From: Desulfobacteraceae bacterium
GTDB lineage: Bacteria; Desulfobacterota; Desulfobacteria; Desulfobacterales; Desulfosalsimonadaceae
Length of the DNA stretch: 13,384 nt
Assembly: GCA_027353395.1 (NCBI GenBank)
Contig: DAIEHU010000041.1
Location: 1 to 13,384, forward strand
Direction of reading: 5' to 3'
The notes below the pieces were generated by a model. That model was not told where the DNA came from, did not search any database, and worked only from the letters and a program-made list of their open reading frames with translations. Positions 1 to 6,470 of the stretch are shown here, one piece after another (the stretch's first letter is position 1; the number at the start of each line of letters is the position of its first letter). The translations under genes and the position numbers were made by a program.

Positions 1-620
1 GGGCGCAAACCGCGAAGGCCATCGACTTGATCTACAAGCTCAGATACCATTCGGAAACCGTCATTTCCGCAAAAACGATGGCGCCCAAGCGCTCGGTTTC
101 CGTCACCATTACAAACTCCAAAGAAAAAAGCACCGAGCTGGAATTTCTGCCGGGAGGTGAAATTCATGCAAAAGAAAAGGACCAGCGCGGCAGGCAGAAA
201 ACCCTTCAGTTCGGTTCGTCCAATTTTACCCTGGACCCTTATTCCGCCGGGTTTCTCGCCCTCAGCCAGGACTGGAAGGTGGGAGACATCCGCCAGTTTG
301 ATACGTTCAACGGGAAACACCGGTATCTCATTGAGCTGAGCGCGCTGGAAAAAACGGAAATCACCGTGGGTGGAAAGGTCCGGAAGGCGGTTGTCATCCG
401 TCCGAGCATTAAAAAACTGACCGACACCTCGCCGGATCCCAAAAAACTCCGGGAAGCACGAATTTATATATCCACCGATGACTCCCGCGAAATTCTGAAA
501 ATATCCAGCGAGGTGTTCATCGGCACCGTCAATACGGATCTGGTGTCCTTCACGCCGACTTCCGTCCCGAAGACAGGACCCGCGGTAAAGCCTGATTCGC
601 CTAAAGCCCCCCACCCCTGA
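1..620 (+). CDS. DUF3108 domain-containing protein, 5'-truncated by window edge
   Basis: The frame is open from the first complete codon (base 3) with no stop, so the true start and probable signal peptide lie upstream of the window; the TTG at base 27 is probably internal. About 206 residues are visible. Family-like segments are YKLRYHSETVISAKT near the visible start, NFTLDPYSAGFLA, DWKVGD, FDTFNGKHRYLIEL, and RIYIS/EVFIGTV near the end. These match, from memory, the DUF3108 family of exported beta-rich proteins of unknown function common in Gram-negative bacteria. The last ~20 residues are a Pro/Lys-rich tail ending APHP before a TGA stop. Function is unknown; a periplasmic location is inferred from the family. 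The downstream fmdB gene lies 157 bases away and has its own candidate promoter, so the two are probably separate units. Confidence 0.85.
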   Translation, partial: AQTAKAIDLIYKLRYHSETVISAKTMAPKRSVSVTITNSKEKSTELEFLPGGEIHAKEKDQRGRQKTLQFGSSNFTLDPYSAGFLALSQDWKVGDIRQFDTFNGKHRYLIELSALEKTEITVGGKVRKAVVIRPSIKKLTDTSPDPKKLREARIYISTDDSREILKISSEVFIGTVNTDLVSFTPTSVPKTGPAVKPDSPKAPHP

Positions 621-646
621 CAACCCTATCTTCAAAAACAATAGGT

Positions 647-676
647 CGCCATGAAAAATAAAACCAAGGCATGGCG
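647..676. repeat. Inverted repeat downstream of the DUF3108 gene
   Basis: CGCCATG (647-653) is exactly repeated in inverted orientation as CATGGCG (670-676), with a 16-base spacer. No T-tract follows on the + strand, so it is not a typical intrinsic terminator. It could be a weak transcript-end structure for the DUF3108 gene or an operator. The 13-codon ATG frame inside it is not considered a gene. Confidence 0.3.
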
Positions 677-714
677 TCAGGCTGAAGGTTAAAAAAATCC
701 AGACCGGGAGAGCC

Positions 715-742
715 TTGACTTTTTCGATGCAATCATCATATT
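715..742 (+). promoter_or_regulatory. Candidate sigma-70 type promoter for fmdB-radical SAM genes
   Basis: TTGACT (715-720) and CATATT (737-742) are separated by 16 bases, giving five of six and four of six matches to the -35 and -10 consensus. Transcription would begin near base 749, about 30 bases before the FmdB start codon. Judged by eye only. Confidence 0.35.
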
Positions 743-777
743 GATGACAAAAGTCCAAACTGACAAGGAGAGATTCC

Positions 778-1032
778 ATGCCCATCTATGAGTTTAAGTG
801 CGCGGATTGCGGCGCAAAAAAAGAAATCCTGTTTCGAAACACCGATGAAAAAGTCAATATGACCTGCGACGCCTGCGGGTCTGAAAACCTGCAACGCATC
901 TTGAGTTCCTCCAATTTCTGCGTCCCCGGCGGCTCCGGTTTATCGTCAGGAGGTTCTCAGTCGACCTGCAAAAGCCATTCCTGCTCCGGCGGCTCCTGCG
1001 CCACATACGATATCCCCGGACCAGGACGGTAG
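778..1032 (+). CDS. FmdB family small zinc-ribbon protein
   Basis: This 84-aa cytoplasmic protein begins MPIYEFKCADCG and carries the FmdB zinc ribbon: C8-x2-C11 and C30-x2-C33, expected to hold one zinc ion. A Ser/Gly-rich tail follows with three more cysteines (C64, C69, C74), as is common in anaerobe FmdB homologs. The ATG at 778 has a clear AAGGAG ribosome binding site 8-9 bases upstream. The family was named after a putative regulatory protein of a formamidase/amidase locus; its molecular role is mostly unproven. The radical SAM gene starts 45 bases downstream on the same strand, so the two are probably one transcript. The family call is firm and the function is not. Confidence 0.92.
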   Translation: MPIYEFKCADCGAKKEILFRNTDEKVNMTCDACGSENLQRILSSSNFCVPGGSGLSSGGSQSTCKSHSCSGGSCATYDIPGPGR

Positions 1033-1077
1033 AAACAGGGATTCTTTTTCCAGCCGGTAAACGGATCTAAAAACCCC

Positions 1078-2376
1078 ATGAAAATCCTGCTGATCTCCGC
1101 CAACACGGAAACCATCAACATGCCGGTGTTGCCACTGGGCCTTGCGTTTGTGAATGCCGCCCTCCGGAATAACGGATTTAAAACCAGAATGCTGAACCTT
1201 TTGGGGGAAGCGGATGTTCGGGCCGCTATTAAAACCGCCATCGGCGGGTTTTCACCGGATGCCATCGGCATATCAGTGCGCAATATCGACACCCAGGACA
1301 TCAAAAATCCAGGTTCCATGCTGGCACCCGTCAAATCCATGATCGCATGGTGCCGGGCGCATACCAGCGCACCGGTCATCCTCGGAGGCGCGGGATACAG
1401 CATCTATCCTCAAGCGGTTCTGGATTATACGAATGCTGACATGGGCATCAAAGGCGAAGGGGAAATTGCGTTTCCCGAACTGCTTCGTCAGCTTGAAAAA
1501 ATGGGGACGAACCCGGAAGCCCGTTCCCGGCTGGACATTCCCGGCCTGTATCTGCCCGGAACGGGGGCGGTTCAAAACCGCCAGTGTATCCGGAAAACCG
1601 CCGATGTCATTTTCCCGGTTCCCGGAATCCATTTTATCGTCCCGGATACGGTGAAAAAAGACGAACTCTGGGTGCCGTTTCAGACCCGGCGGGGATGCCC
1701 GATGGACTGTTCCTATTGCTCCACCGGATCGATTGAGGGACGGCTGATCCGGAAATTGCCGCTGGACAAGGCGATTCTATCGCTGGCTGCCCATGTGGAA
1801 GCAGGATTCAGACAGTTTTTCTTTGTGGATAACACCTTCAATCTGCCGCCAGCCCATGCGATGGATCTGTGCGACCGGATTATTGCCGCAAAAATCAATA
1901 TCCGGTGGCGGTGCATTATTTATCCATCCAAAATCAGCCGGGAATTGATCGCAAAAATGGCCCAGGCCGGTTGCCAGGAAGTGTCTCTGGGGTTTGAAAG
2001 CGGATCGGATGCCATGTTGCGGCATTTTAACAAGCGGTTCACCACGGCGGATGTGCGGAAAACATCCGGCCTGCTGGCGGAATACGGCATCCGGCGGCTG
2101 GGATTTTTAATGCTGGGCGGTCCGGGAGAGACCAAAGAGACGGTGCTGGAAAGCTTGGCGTTTGCCGATTCGCTGCATCCCGATGCCCTGAAAATTACCG
2201 CCGGCATCCGGATTTATCCGGATACCAGTCTTGCGGCAATCGCCAGAAAAGAAGGAATGATTAAAGATCGCGACACGCTGCTCGCGCCGGTATTCTATAT
2301 CAGAAATGAACTCAAAGACTGGCTGATGGCGTCCATACCGGCATGGATTAAAAACAGGCCGGGATATTTTTTTTAA
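1078..2376 (+). CDS. B12-binding-domain type radical SAM protein
   Basis: The 432-aa protein has an N-terminal Rossmann-like cobalamin-binding-type domain (about 1-140, starting MKILLISANTE, with LPLGLAFVNAAL and VILGGAGYS). The radical SAM core (about 195-400) has the cluster motif C207-x3-C211-x2-C214 in RGCPMDCSYC, FFVDNTFN at 247-254, the SAM-region GFESGSD at 305-311 and GGPGET at 347-352. The cobalamin-ligating Asp-x-His-x2-Gly motif is absent, so B12, if bound, would lack the lower His ligand. The C-terminus (WIKNRPGYFF) is a normal ending for such proteins. The start ATG has no strong ribosome binding site, which suggests coupling to fmdB 45 bases upstream. The substrate cannot be assigned; relatives include methyltransferases and lipid- or cofactor-modifying enzymes. 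It ends at a run of eight T (2367-2374). Confidence 0.9.
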   Translation: MKILLISANTETINMPVLPLGLAFVNAALRNNGFKTRMLNLLGEADVRAAIKTAIGGFSPDAIGISVRNIDTQDIKNPGSMLAPVKSMIAWCRAHTSAPVILGGAGYSIYPQAVLDYTNADMGIKGEGEIAFPELLRQLEKMGTNPEARSRLDIPGLYLPGTGAVQNRQCIRKTADVIFPVPGIHFIVPDTVKKDELWVPFQTRRGCPMDCSYCSTGSIEGRLIRKLPLDKAILSLAAHVEAGFRQFFFVDNTFNLPPAHAMDLCDRIIAAKINIRWRCIIYPSKISRELIAKMAQAGCQEVSLGFESGSDAMLRHFNKRFTTADVRKTSGLLAEYGIRRLGFLMLGGPGETKETVLESLAFADSLHPDALKITAGIRIYPDTSLAAIARKEGMIKDRDTLLAPVFYIRNELKDWLMASIPAWIKNRPGYFF

Positions 2377-2677
2377 AGGGAGCTGGAGGAAAAATTGAAG
2401 TTTCCCTCACCCCGGCGGCGGATCGGAGCGAGGAAAATTTCGTTAAAAACGCCCTATTCCATCAAATCAAGAGTAAAAAACGGTTCCTTGATATCATTCA
2501 CCGGCGCGGCTTTGACCGCATGGAATGTCAAACCATTCCGTTAAACGGATTTTCAGACCCATCCCCATTTCCCAAGGCGTCACTTGATGCTCATTCACCG
2601 GCAGGGCAACAGGTTGCGCTCCGGCCAGAATGCTTCCCGAATCAGCGATAAATCCGCCTGGCGTCTGCGCCCCGGCC
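2377..2677. other. 301-base gap between convergent genes, possible gene remnant
   Basis: No gene with a normal start could be supported. Three open frames exist. First, a + strand TTG frame at 2395-2544 (49 codons) has a GGAGGA four bases upstream. Second, a + strand frame stays open from the radical SAM stop to the TAA at 2649-2651. Third, a minus-strand frame from 2682 to the TGA at 2494-2496 (62 codons) reads protein-like (GGFIADSG, NEHQVTPWEMGMG) but is preceded directly by a stop and lacks an early start codon. The third may be a decayed gene or coding remnant. No clear terminator was seen between the convergent genes. Confidence 0.4.
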
Positions 2678-3982
2678 CTATATCAAAGGCACGATATTGG
2701 CCTGGGAGCCCTTGAGCCGGGCCATCATTAACAGCATCCCGGATTGGAGCATATTCAATTGAGACAAATGAATGGGGTGAATTCCCATCTGCTTACACAG
2801 GCCATAAACGGTCAGGGCCAGATCGTTACATCCCGGACTCATGGTGACATTTTGTCTGCCCAGGCGCGCCTGGAGAGAAACGCCGTAATCCTGAATGGCG
2901 CAGCTTCCGGCGATATGAACCCGGCCGGCGATTCTGTCGACCTCCTGTTTATCGACGCCCTTGCCCATGAGGATGGTGAAACCGCCCTTGCCGCCATGAT
3001 CCCGGTAAATCATTTCGACCACGTTTTCGGTGTTGCGGCGGCAGCCCTCCTTGCAGCATCGCTCCCTTCCCCTGAGAAAGGTGATATCCGGCGGATAATC
3101 GTCGAGCAGTTCACAGGTGAGATTCTTTTTTCGCTCCTCGAACAGGGATTTATTGATGATATCGATACGGTCCGGATCAGCAATACCGATGCCAGTGGCG
3201 CGGCAAAGATCCAGATGCCTGACCGCCGTCACGTCAAACCCCATCAAAGCCGCTCCCACCACGTCCGTGGCTAGGGGGTCGGACCCGCCGATAAGGAGGT
3301 TCATGGGAACCACGCACTTGTCCACGTTATACGTCGTGGGATAATGGCCGTGGGTGGTGGCGATGAGGCCGTCAATCAAAACAAAATCCGGCCGCAGCAC
3401 ACGGTAGATGTCCGCGAATTTCTGGTGGATTCGGTAGTTATGGTCCGCGATCCGGCTTTTCTGGTGCACGAGCCCGAACTGATTTTTGATGGACAAGGTC
3501 ACCTGGGACATGGAATGGGTCTTGAGCTTGGGCAGGGAAAGGTAGATGTTCTCCTCGCGCTGTTCGATGAGCCGTTCGAACACAAAACGCGAAATATCGA
3601 TGAACTCTTCAATGCCTTCCAGAAAAATCGGAACAGCGGGCGTTTCGTCCAGAAAGACCGGAACAGCGCCGGTTTCCCTGCATATATCGAGATAGCCGGT
3701 AGCCTGAAATACCAGACGCGTGAAATTGGCCTGGGTGCAGTTTTCCATGACATGGATGGCTTGCGCCCCGCACTCTTGAAAATAACGAATCGTTTCGCGA
3801 AGCACTTCCGGATCTGTATAAACGTTGGGTTCCGGGCCGACGCCATTGACCTTGATATAGACGTTCCGGCTGGGGCGCAGGAGTTCCGCGCCGCCGCCGA
3901 AATGTTCGAAGACCTCCCTCACTGCTGCAGCAATGCCGCGCTTTGTGTCCGATAAAACAACCTCCGTTTTGTCTTTTTTCAC
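2678..3982 (-). CDS. DUF362 domain-containing protein with Cys-rich C-terminal region
   Basis: The 434-aa protein starts at GTG 3982, preceded by AAGGAGG. Residues about 5-290 form a DUF362-type domain: NVYIKVN near 40, YLSLPKLKTH at 147-156, KNQFGLV at 166-172, VLIDGLIA near 201 and GGSDPLATD at 232-240. DUF362 proteins are widespread in anaerobes, often carry ferredoxin-like clusters, and have no established general reaction. Here the C-terminal third (about 300-434) has no classic 4Fe4S CxxCxxC ferredoxin motif but holds scattered cysteines: C309, C310, C314, C361, C385 and C396. These could bind metal. The stop codon of the upstream 54-aa gene overlaps this gene's ribosome binding site, so translation is probably coupled. 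An aminotransferase gene begins the same strand run. No signal peptide is visible, so it is probably cytoplasmic. Confidence 0.85.
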   Translation of the reverse strand: MKKDKTEVVLSDTKRGIAAAVREVFEHFGGGAELLRPSRNVYIKVNGVGPEPNVYTDPEVLRETIRYFQECGAQAIHVMENCTQANFTRLVFQATGYLDICRETGAVPVFLDETPAVPIFLEGIEEFIDISRFVFERLIEQREENIYLSLPKLKTHSMSQVTLSIKNQFGLVHQKSRIADHNYRIHQKFADIYRVLRPDFVLIDGLIATTHGHYPTTYNVDKCVVPMNLLIGGSDPLATDVVGAALMGFDVTAVRHLDLCRATGIGIADPDRIDIINKSLFEERKKNLTCELLDDYPPDITFLRGRERCCKEGCRRNTENVVEMIYRDHGGKGGFTILMGKGVDKQEVDRIAGRVHIAGSCAIQDYGVSLQARLGRQNVTMSPGCNDLALTVYGLCKQMGIHPIHLSQLNMLQSGMLLMMARLKGSQANIVPLI

Positions 3983-3984
3983 GT

Positions 3985-4149
3985 TTACCTCCTTGACATT
4001 ATAAGGCCGGCCGGTTTTTTCCCAAAATCAACACGGCGCGCCTTATTTTCGTCATCCGGATTCCACAGCGCTTTCAGGCCAGGGGCAACAATTCCAAATC
4101 CTGTCTTTTCAAGGCGTTCAGAATCATTTTTGACAGGCATCGGATTCAT
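3985..4149 (-). CDS. Small 54-aa protein of unknown function, coupled to the DUF362 gene
   Basis: The ATG at 4149 has an ideal GGAGGAG ribosome binding site five bases upstream. The frame runs 54 codons to a TAA (3985-3987) that touches the AAGGAGG of the DUF362 gene, whose GTG starts two bases after this stop. The protein begins MNPMPVKNDSERLEKTG, has a central FGIVAPGLKALWNP and ends basic (ARRVDFGKKPAGLIMSRR). It has no signal peptide, transmembrane segment or cysteine. I do not recognise the family. The good ribosome binding site, tight spacing and protein-like composition argue that it is real and co-expressed with DUF362; it could be a small partner or regulatory leader. The gap to the upstream aminotransferase stop is 80 bases. 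Confidence 0.65.
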   Translation of the reverse strand: MNPMPVKNDSERLEKTGFGIVAPGLKALWNPDDENKARRVDFGKKPAGLIMSRR

Positions 4150-4229
4150 GACGCTCCTCCATCCATATTTTCAAAAAACCCGGTGTGTTGCCGCTATCAT
4201 GCCATAATCGCGACCGATATCGAGAGCCT

Positions 4230-5435
4230 CTATCCCGCCGCTGCTTCTATGGCCGCCTGCATGACGGCCAGTCCTTCCGAAAGCTCAGGCTCAGTAATGT
4301 TCAAGGCCGGGAATACGCGGATGCCGCTGCCCTGTGTCTGGCGGACAAACAACCCGCGCAGCAAGCATTCATCCGCAACCCGTGTGGCGGTTTCGCTTCC
4401 GGTGAATTCGACGAGCAGCAGCAGCCCCTTGCCCCGGACATCCTGAATGGCGTCCGGATAGCGCTGCTTCCATTCCCGCATCCGGCCCAGGCAGATGCGG
4501 CCCATTTTTTCCACATTTTCAGATATCCGGTGATCAATCAGGTATTTGATAACCGCATGGGCCACCGCGCATCCCAACGGATTGCCGCAATAAGTGCCGC
4601 CGTGATCTCCGAACTCCAGGCGCTTCGCCACCTTTTCCGACATGGCGAATCCGCCGAAAGGGAATCCGCCGGCAATGCCCTTGGCCATGGTCAGAAAGTC
4701 CACGTTCACGCCCATCTCCCCGGTCACAAACATGGGGCCTGTCCGGCAAAAACCGGTCTGGACCTCATCGGCGATGAGCAGGGCGCCATTTTTCCGGCAC
4801 AATCGCTCCGCATCCTTCAAATATTGCGCTGACGGGACATGGACCCCGCCTTCCCCCTGAACAGGCTCGACGATGAACGCCGCGACATCCGGATCCAGCG
4901 CATGTTTCAAATCATCCGGATTTCCATAGGCGACAAACCTGTAATTGGGCATCAATGGATTGAACTTCTCCCGGTGTTTCGCCTGCCCGGTAGCGGACGC
5001 CGTGCTGATGGTGCGGCCATGAAAACTCTGATGGGTGGAAATCACATCAAGCCGGCCCGTGACTTTCCGGGCCAGCTTGATGGCCGCGTCATTGGCTTCC
5101 GCGCCGCTGCTGGAAAAGAAAATATGGGTTAAATGAGAAGGGAGCACCTCTTTCATCAGCTCCAGGAGTCCGGCCCGAACCGGCGAATAGGTGAGCCCGG
5201 AATTGGGATTCTGGAGAATTTTCCGGCTCTGTTTCACCAGGGCTTCCGTAATGACCGGCTGGGCGTGCCCAATGCAGGTGACACCCCATCCGGAAGTAAA
5301 ATCAATATACCGCCGCCCTTCCTCATCCCATACAAATACGCCATCTCCTCGTTCAATAGAAATTTTTTGTTTGGGAAAAAACGGGGCCATATACCGGTCT
5401 TCGATTTCAAACGTGACACTGCTTGACATATTCAT
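4230..5435 (-). CDS. Class III PLP-dependent aminotransferase (acetylornithine/4-aminobutyrate aminotransferase family)
   Basis: The 401-aa protein is full length for the family. Visible motifs are SGAEANDAA (110-118) for the phosphate-binding region, FHGRT (138-142), IVEPVQGEGG (188-197), IADEVQTGFCRTG (221-233) with the PLP-pyridine Asp223, MAKGIAGGFPFGG (250-262) with the Schiff-base Lys252, and HGGTYCGNPLGCA (278-290). It transfers an amino group from an omega-amino compound or ornithine derivative to an oxo-acid; the substrate is unresolved. No arginine-biosynthesis genes are nearby, so argD is not assigned. The ATG at 5435 has AAGGA five bases upstream and is preferred over the ATG at 5429. 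It is the first gene of a minus-strand run with the 54-aa gene and DUF362, and is divergent from the riboswitch-controlled locus. Cytoplasmic. Confidence 0.9.
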   Translation of the reverse strand: MNMSSSVTFEIEDRYMAPFFPKQKISIERGDGVFVWDEEGRRYIDFTSGWGVTCIGHAQPVITEALVKQSRKILQNPNSGLTYSPVRAGLLELMKEVLPSHLTHIFFSSSGAEANDAAIKLARKVTGRLDVISTHQSFHGRTISTASATGQAKHREKFNPLMPNYRFVAYGNPDDLKHALDPDVAAFIVEPVQGEGGVHVPSAQYLKDAERLCRKNGALLIADEVQTGFCRTGPMFVTGEMGVNVDFLTMAKGIAGGFPFGGFAMSEKVAKRLEFGDHGGTYCGNPLGCAVAHAVIKYLIDHRISENVEKMGRICLGRMREWKQRYPDAIQDVRGKGLLLLVEFTGSETATRVADECLLRGLFVRQTQGSGIRVFPALNITEPELSEGLAVMQAAIEAAAG

Positions 5436-5549
5436 GCATATCCTTGTTTATACGTGTATTGGGGGGAAGAAATTCCGATTATTCGCTTCGGCGAGCAGGA
5501 ATTTTGAGTTGCAGCTTACCATTTCTTTCAATAATTGACACCCAGTTTT

Positions 5550-5578
5550 ATGCACGGCAAAAAAATCCTTCCGTGCAT
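5550..5578. repeat. 8-bp perfect inverted repeat
   Basis: ATGCACGG (5550-5557) pairs perfectly with CCGTGCAT (5571-5578) around a 13-base A/T-rich loop, followed by TTTTAAT on the + strand. It could be a weak terminator or an operator. There is no + strand gene upstream to terminate, so a regulatory site is at least as likely. Confidence 0.4.
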
Positions 5579-5584
5579 TTTAAT

Positions 5585-5626
5585 AAATCAGGTTTTTCGA
5601 ATGCAAAAATCAGGTTTTCCCTGATT
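5585..5626. repeat. Repeated AAATCAGG motifs with inverted partner
   Basis: AAATCAGGTTTT occurs at 5585-5596 and again at 5607-5618 (spacing 22 bases, about two helical turns), and the second copy is part of a perfect inverted repeat AATCAGG/CCTGATT (5608-5614 with 5620-5626). The 22-base phasing is typical of a dimeric regulator site, but the second half also resembles a weak stem-loop followed by GATTTTT. Confidence 0.4.
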
Positions 5627-5758
5627 GATTTTTAAAATTTGATTATATATGTTATTTTTTAAGCCGAAACAGCGTTCACATTTATAATTCTTGATCACAA
5701 ATCCCCAATACGCTTTCTGAATTCGCCCTCACAGTCCTCGGCATTTCGTTTTTTTACA

Positions 5759-5828
5759 GAAAAAGCCAAACCCATCGCGAGACGGGGACGGAAAGCCGCG
5801 GGTCTCAAGGAGACAGCCGGGTTGCCTG
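5759..5828 (+). promoter_or_regulatory. GEMM-I class cyclic di-GMP riboswitch aptamer
   Basis: The conserved GEMM-I core is clear: AAACC (5768-5772), a GCGA GNRA tetraloop in the P2 hairpin, GGGACGGAAAGCC (5784-5796), a P3 hairpin GGTCTC-AAGG-AGACA, and the 3' strand CAGCCGGGTTGCC ending at 5826, which pairs with the 5' AAACC region to form P1. The GACGGAAAGCC and AGACAGCCGGG spellings resemble the Geobacter GEMM-I subclass. By eye, the ligand-discriminating position 20 (Vibrio Vc2 numbering) falls on G5765. G favours cyclic di-GMP, whereas A is typical of the cGAMP-selective variants. An overlapping intrinsic terminator (5815-5848) provides the expression platform. It controls the secreted protein gene starting at 5902. 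Confidence 0.93.
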
Positions 5829-5848
5829 AAAAGGTATCCGGCTTTTTT
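5815..5848 (+). terminator. Riboswitch expression-platform terminator
   Basis: AGCCGG (5815-5820) is perfectly complementary to CCGGCT (5838-5843), followed by a T6 run (5843-5848). The 5' arm is part of the aptamer's conserved 3' strand, so aptamer and terminator are mutually exclusive. Ligand binding should prevent the terminator and switch transcription on; the sign is inferred from pairing only. Confidence 0.85.
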
Positions 5849-5901
5849 GATTGGTTGAGAACCGTAATTTAAAAACATTCAACTGAACGGGGGGACGTAA
5901 A

Positions 5902-6348
5902 ATGAAAAAGTTATGCATTATTTTGGCGGTATTTGGCATTTGTGTCGCGTTAGCATCCGGTCCGGCCTTCGGGTCATCCTATCTGCAAGGCAAAAAATAT
6001 GGCATATTCAATATCTTGGGGATTCAGGCGGATCATACGTATCATTGCGCGGACAGCAGTTGCTGGTCATGGACCGGGGGCGAATCCGGCGGTTCATATA
6101 TTCCTTACTCAGGCGGATATGGCGATTATAATGATGCAAAATGCACATCTTCAAACTGGGGCTGCCGGTTTGTCTATGCCGTCCAGGGCGTCTGTCACCA
6201 GGAAGCCAACCGTGGGCTCTATACATCCGGCAAGACGATCGCCAAGGGCAATGTCGGCGGCTATTGGTTGACAGGCGTGGTATTCGGAACTTATGGCGAA
6301 TCAGTGTCCTGGACCGCATGCAAGACCGCATGCTGGCTGTGGTGGTAG
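5902..6348 (+). CDS. Small secreted Cys-rich protein, riboswitch-controlled, GVCHQ-x-ANR motif
   Basis: The 148-aa protein starts at ATG 5902 after a GGGGGGA ribosome binding site. A Sec signal peptide is clear: KK at 2-3, a hydrophobic core 4-19 and ASGPAFG-SS, with predicted cleavage near residue 24. The mature ~124 residues are rich in Gly, Tyr, Trp and Ser and hold seven cysteines (49, 54, 81, 88, 98, 140, 144), largely in pairs (CADSSC, CTSSNWGC, CKTAC), plus H45, H48 and H99. The core VYAVQGVCHQEANRGLY (91-107) and VGGYWLTG...FGTYG (118-132) resemble small exported hypothetical proteins I recall from other proteobacteria, with no assigned function. A role in envelope, matrix or metal binding is a guess. 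It is followed by a strong terminator, so it may be mainly monocistronic under the GEMM-I switch. It is not a cytochrome: no CxxCH is present. Confidence 0.85.
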   Translation: MKKLCIILAVFGICVALASGPAFGSSYLQGKKYGIFNILGIQADHTYHCADSSCWSWTGGESGGSYIPYSGGYGDYNDAKCTSSNWGCRFVYAVQGVCHQEANRGLYTSGKTIAKGNVGGYWLTGVVFGTYGESVSWTACKTACWLWW

Positions 6349-6393
6349 TTTTTTCTGGATTAAATCATTATCGTTCTAAACACGAATCATTTC

Positions 6394-6436
6394 AAAAAGC
6401 CCCTTTGTGTACCTGTTTATGCACATGGGGCTTTTT
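6394..6436 (+). terminator. Strong intrinsic terminator, probably bidirectional
   Basis: AAAAAGCCCC (6394-6403) pairs with GGGGCTTTTT (6427-6436), and inside it TGTGTA pairs with TGCACA around the loop CCTGTTTA. The T5 run gives a rho-independent terminator on the + strand. It separates the riboswitch-controlled secreted protein gene from the two downstream genes, which are then reached by read-through or by their own promoter. Confidence 0.85.
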
Positions 6437-6470
6437 GTATTACAGATAAATTTACATCAGGAACGGCAAC

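Larger units (their letters stand above)
5436..5757. other. AT-rich divergent intergenic region
   Basis: This stretch separates the minus-strand aminotransferase from the + strand riboswitch and has no supportable gene. It contains an 8-bp inverted repeat at 5550-5578, repeats of AAATCAGG with one inverted copy at 5585-5626, and an exact TATAAT at 5683-5688. The TATAAT could be the -10 of the riboswitch transcript (start near 5695, leaving about 65 bases before the aptamer), but no convincing -35 hexamer sits at the expected distance. The low GC and clustered repeats suggest a regulated divergent promoter region. Confidence 0.5.

Noticed and set aside
2744..3955. Long + strand frames opposite the DUF362 gene (2744-3274 and 3344-3955)
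   Set aside because: They are antisense shadows of a well-supported gene, with no recognisable domains or ribosome binding sites.
5191..5538. + strand frame across the aminotransferase start and intergenic region
   Set aside because: It is antisense to conserved aminotransferase sequence and its translation is not protein-like.
5902..6348. Secreted protein considered as a c-type cytochrome, because c-di-GMP/GEMM switches control cytochromes in Geobacter
   Set aside because: It has no CxxCH heme-binding motif.
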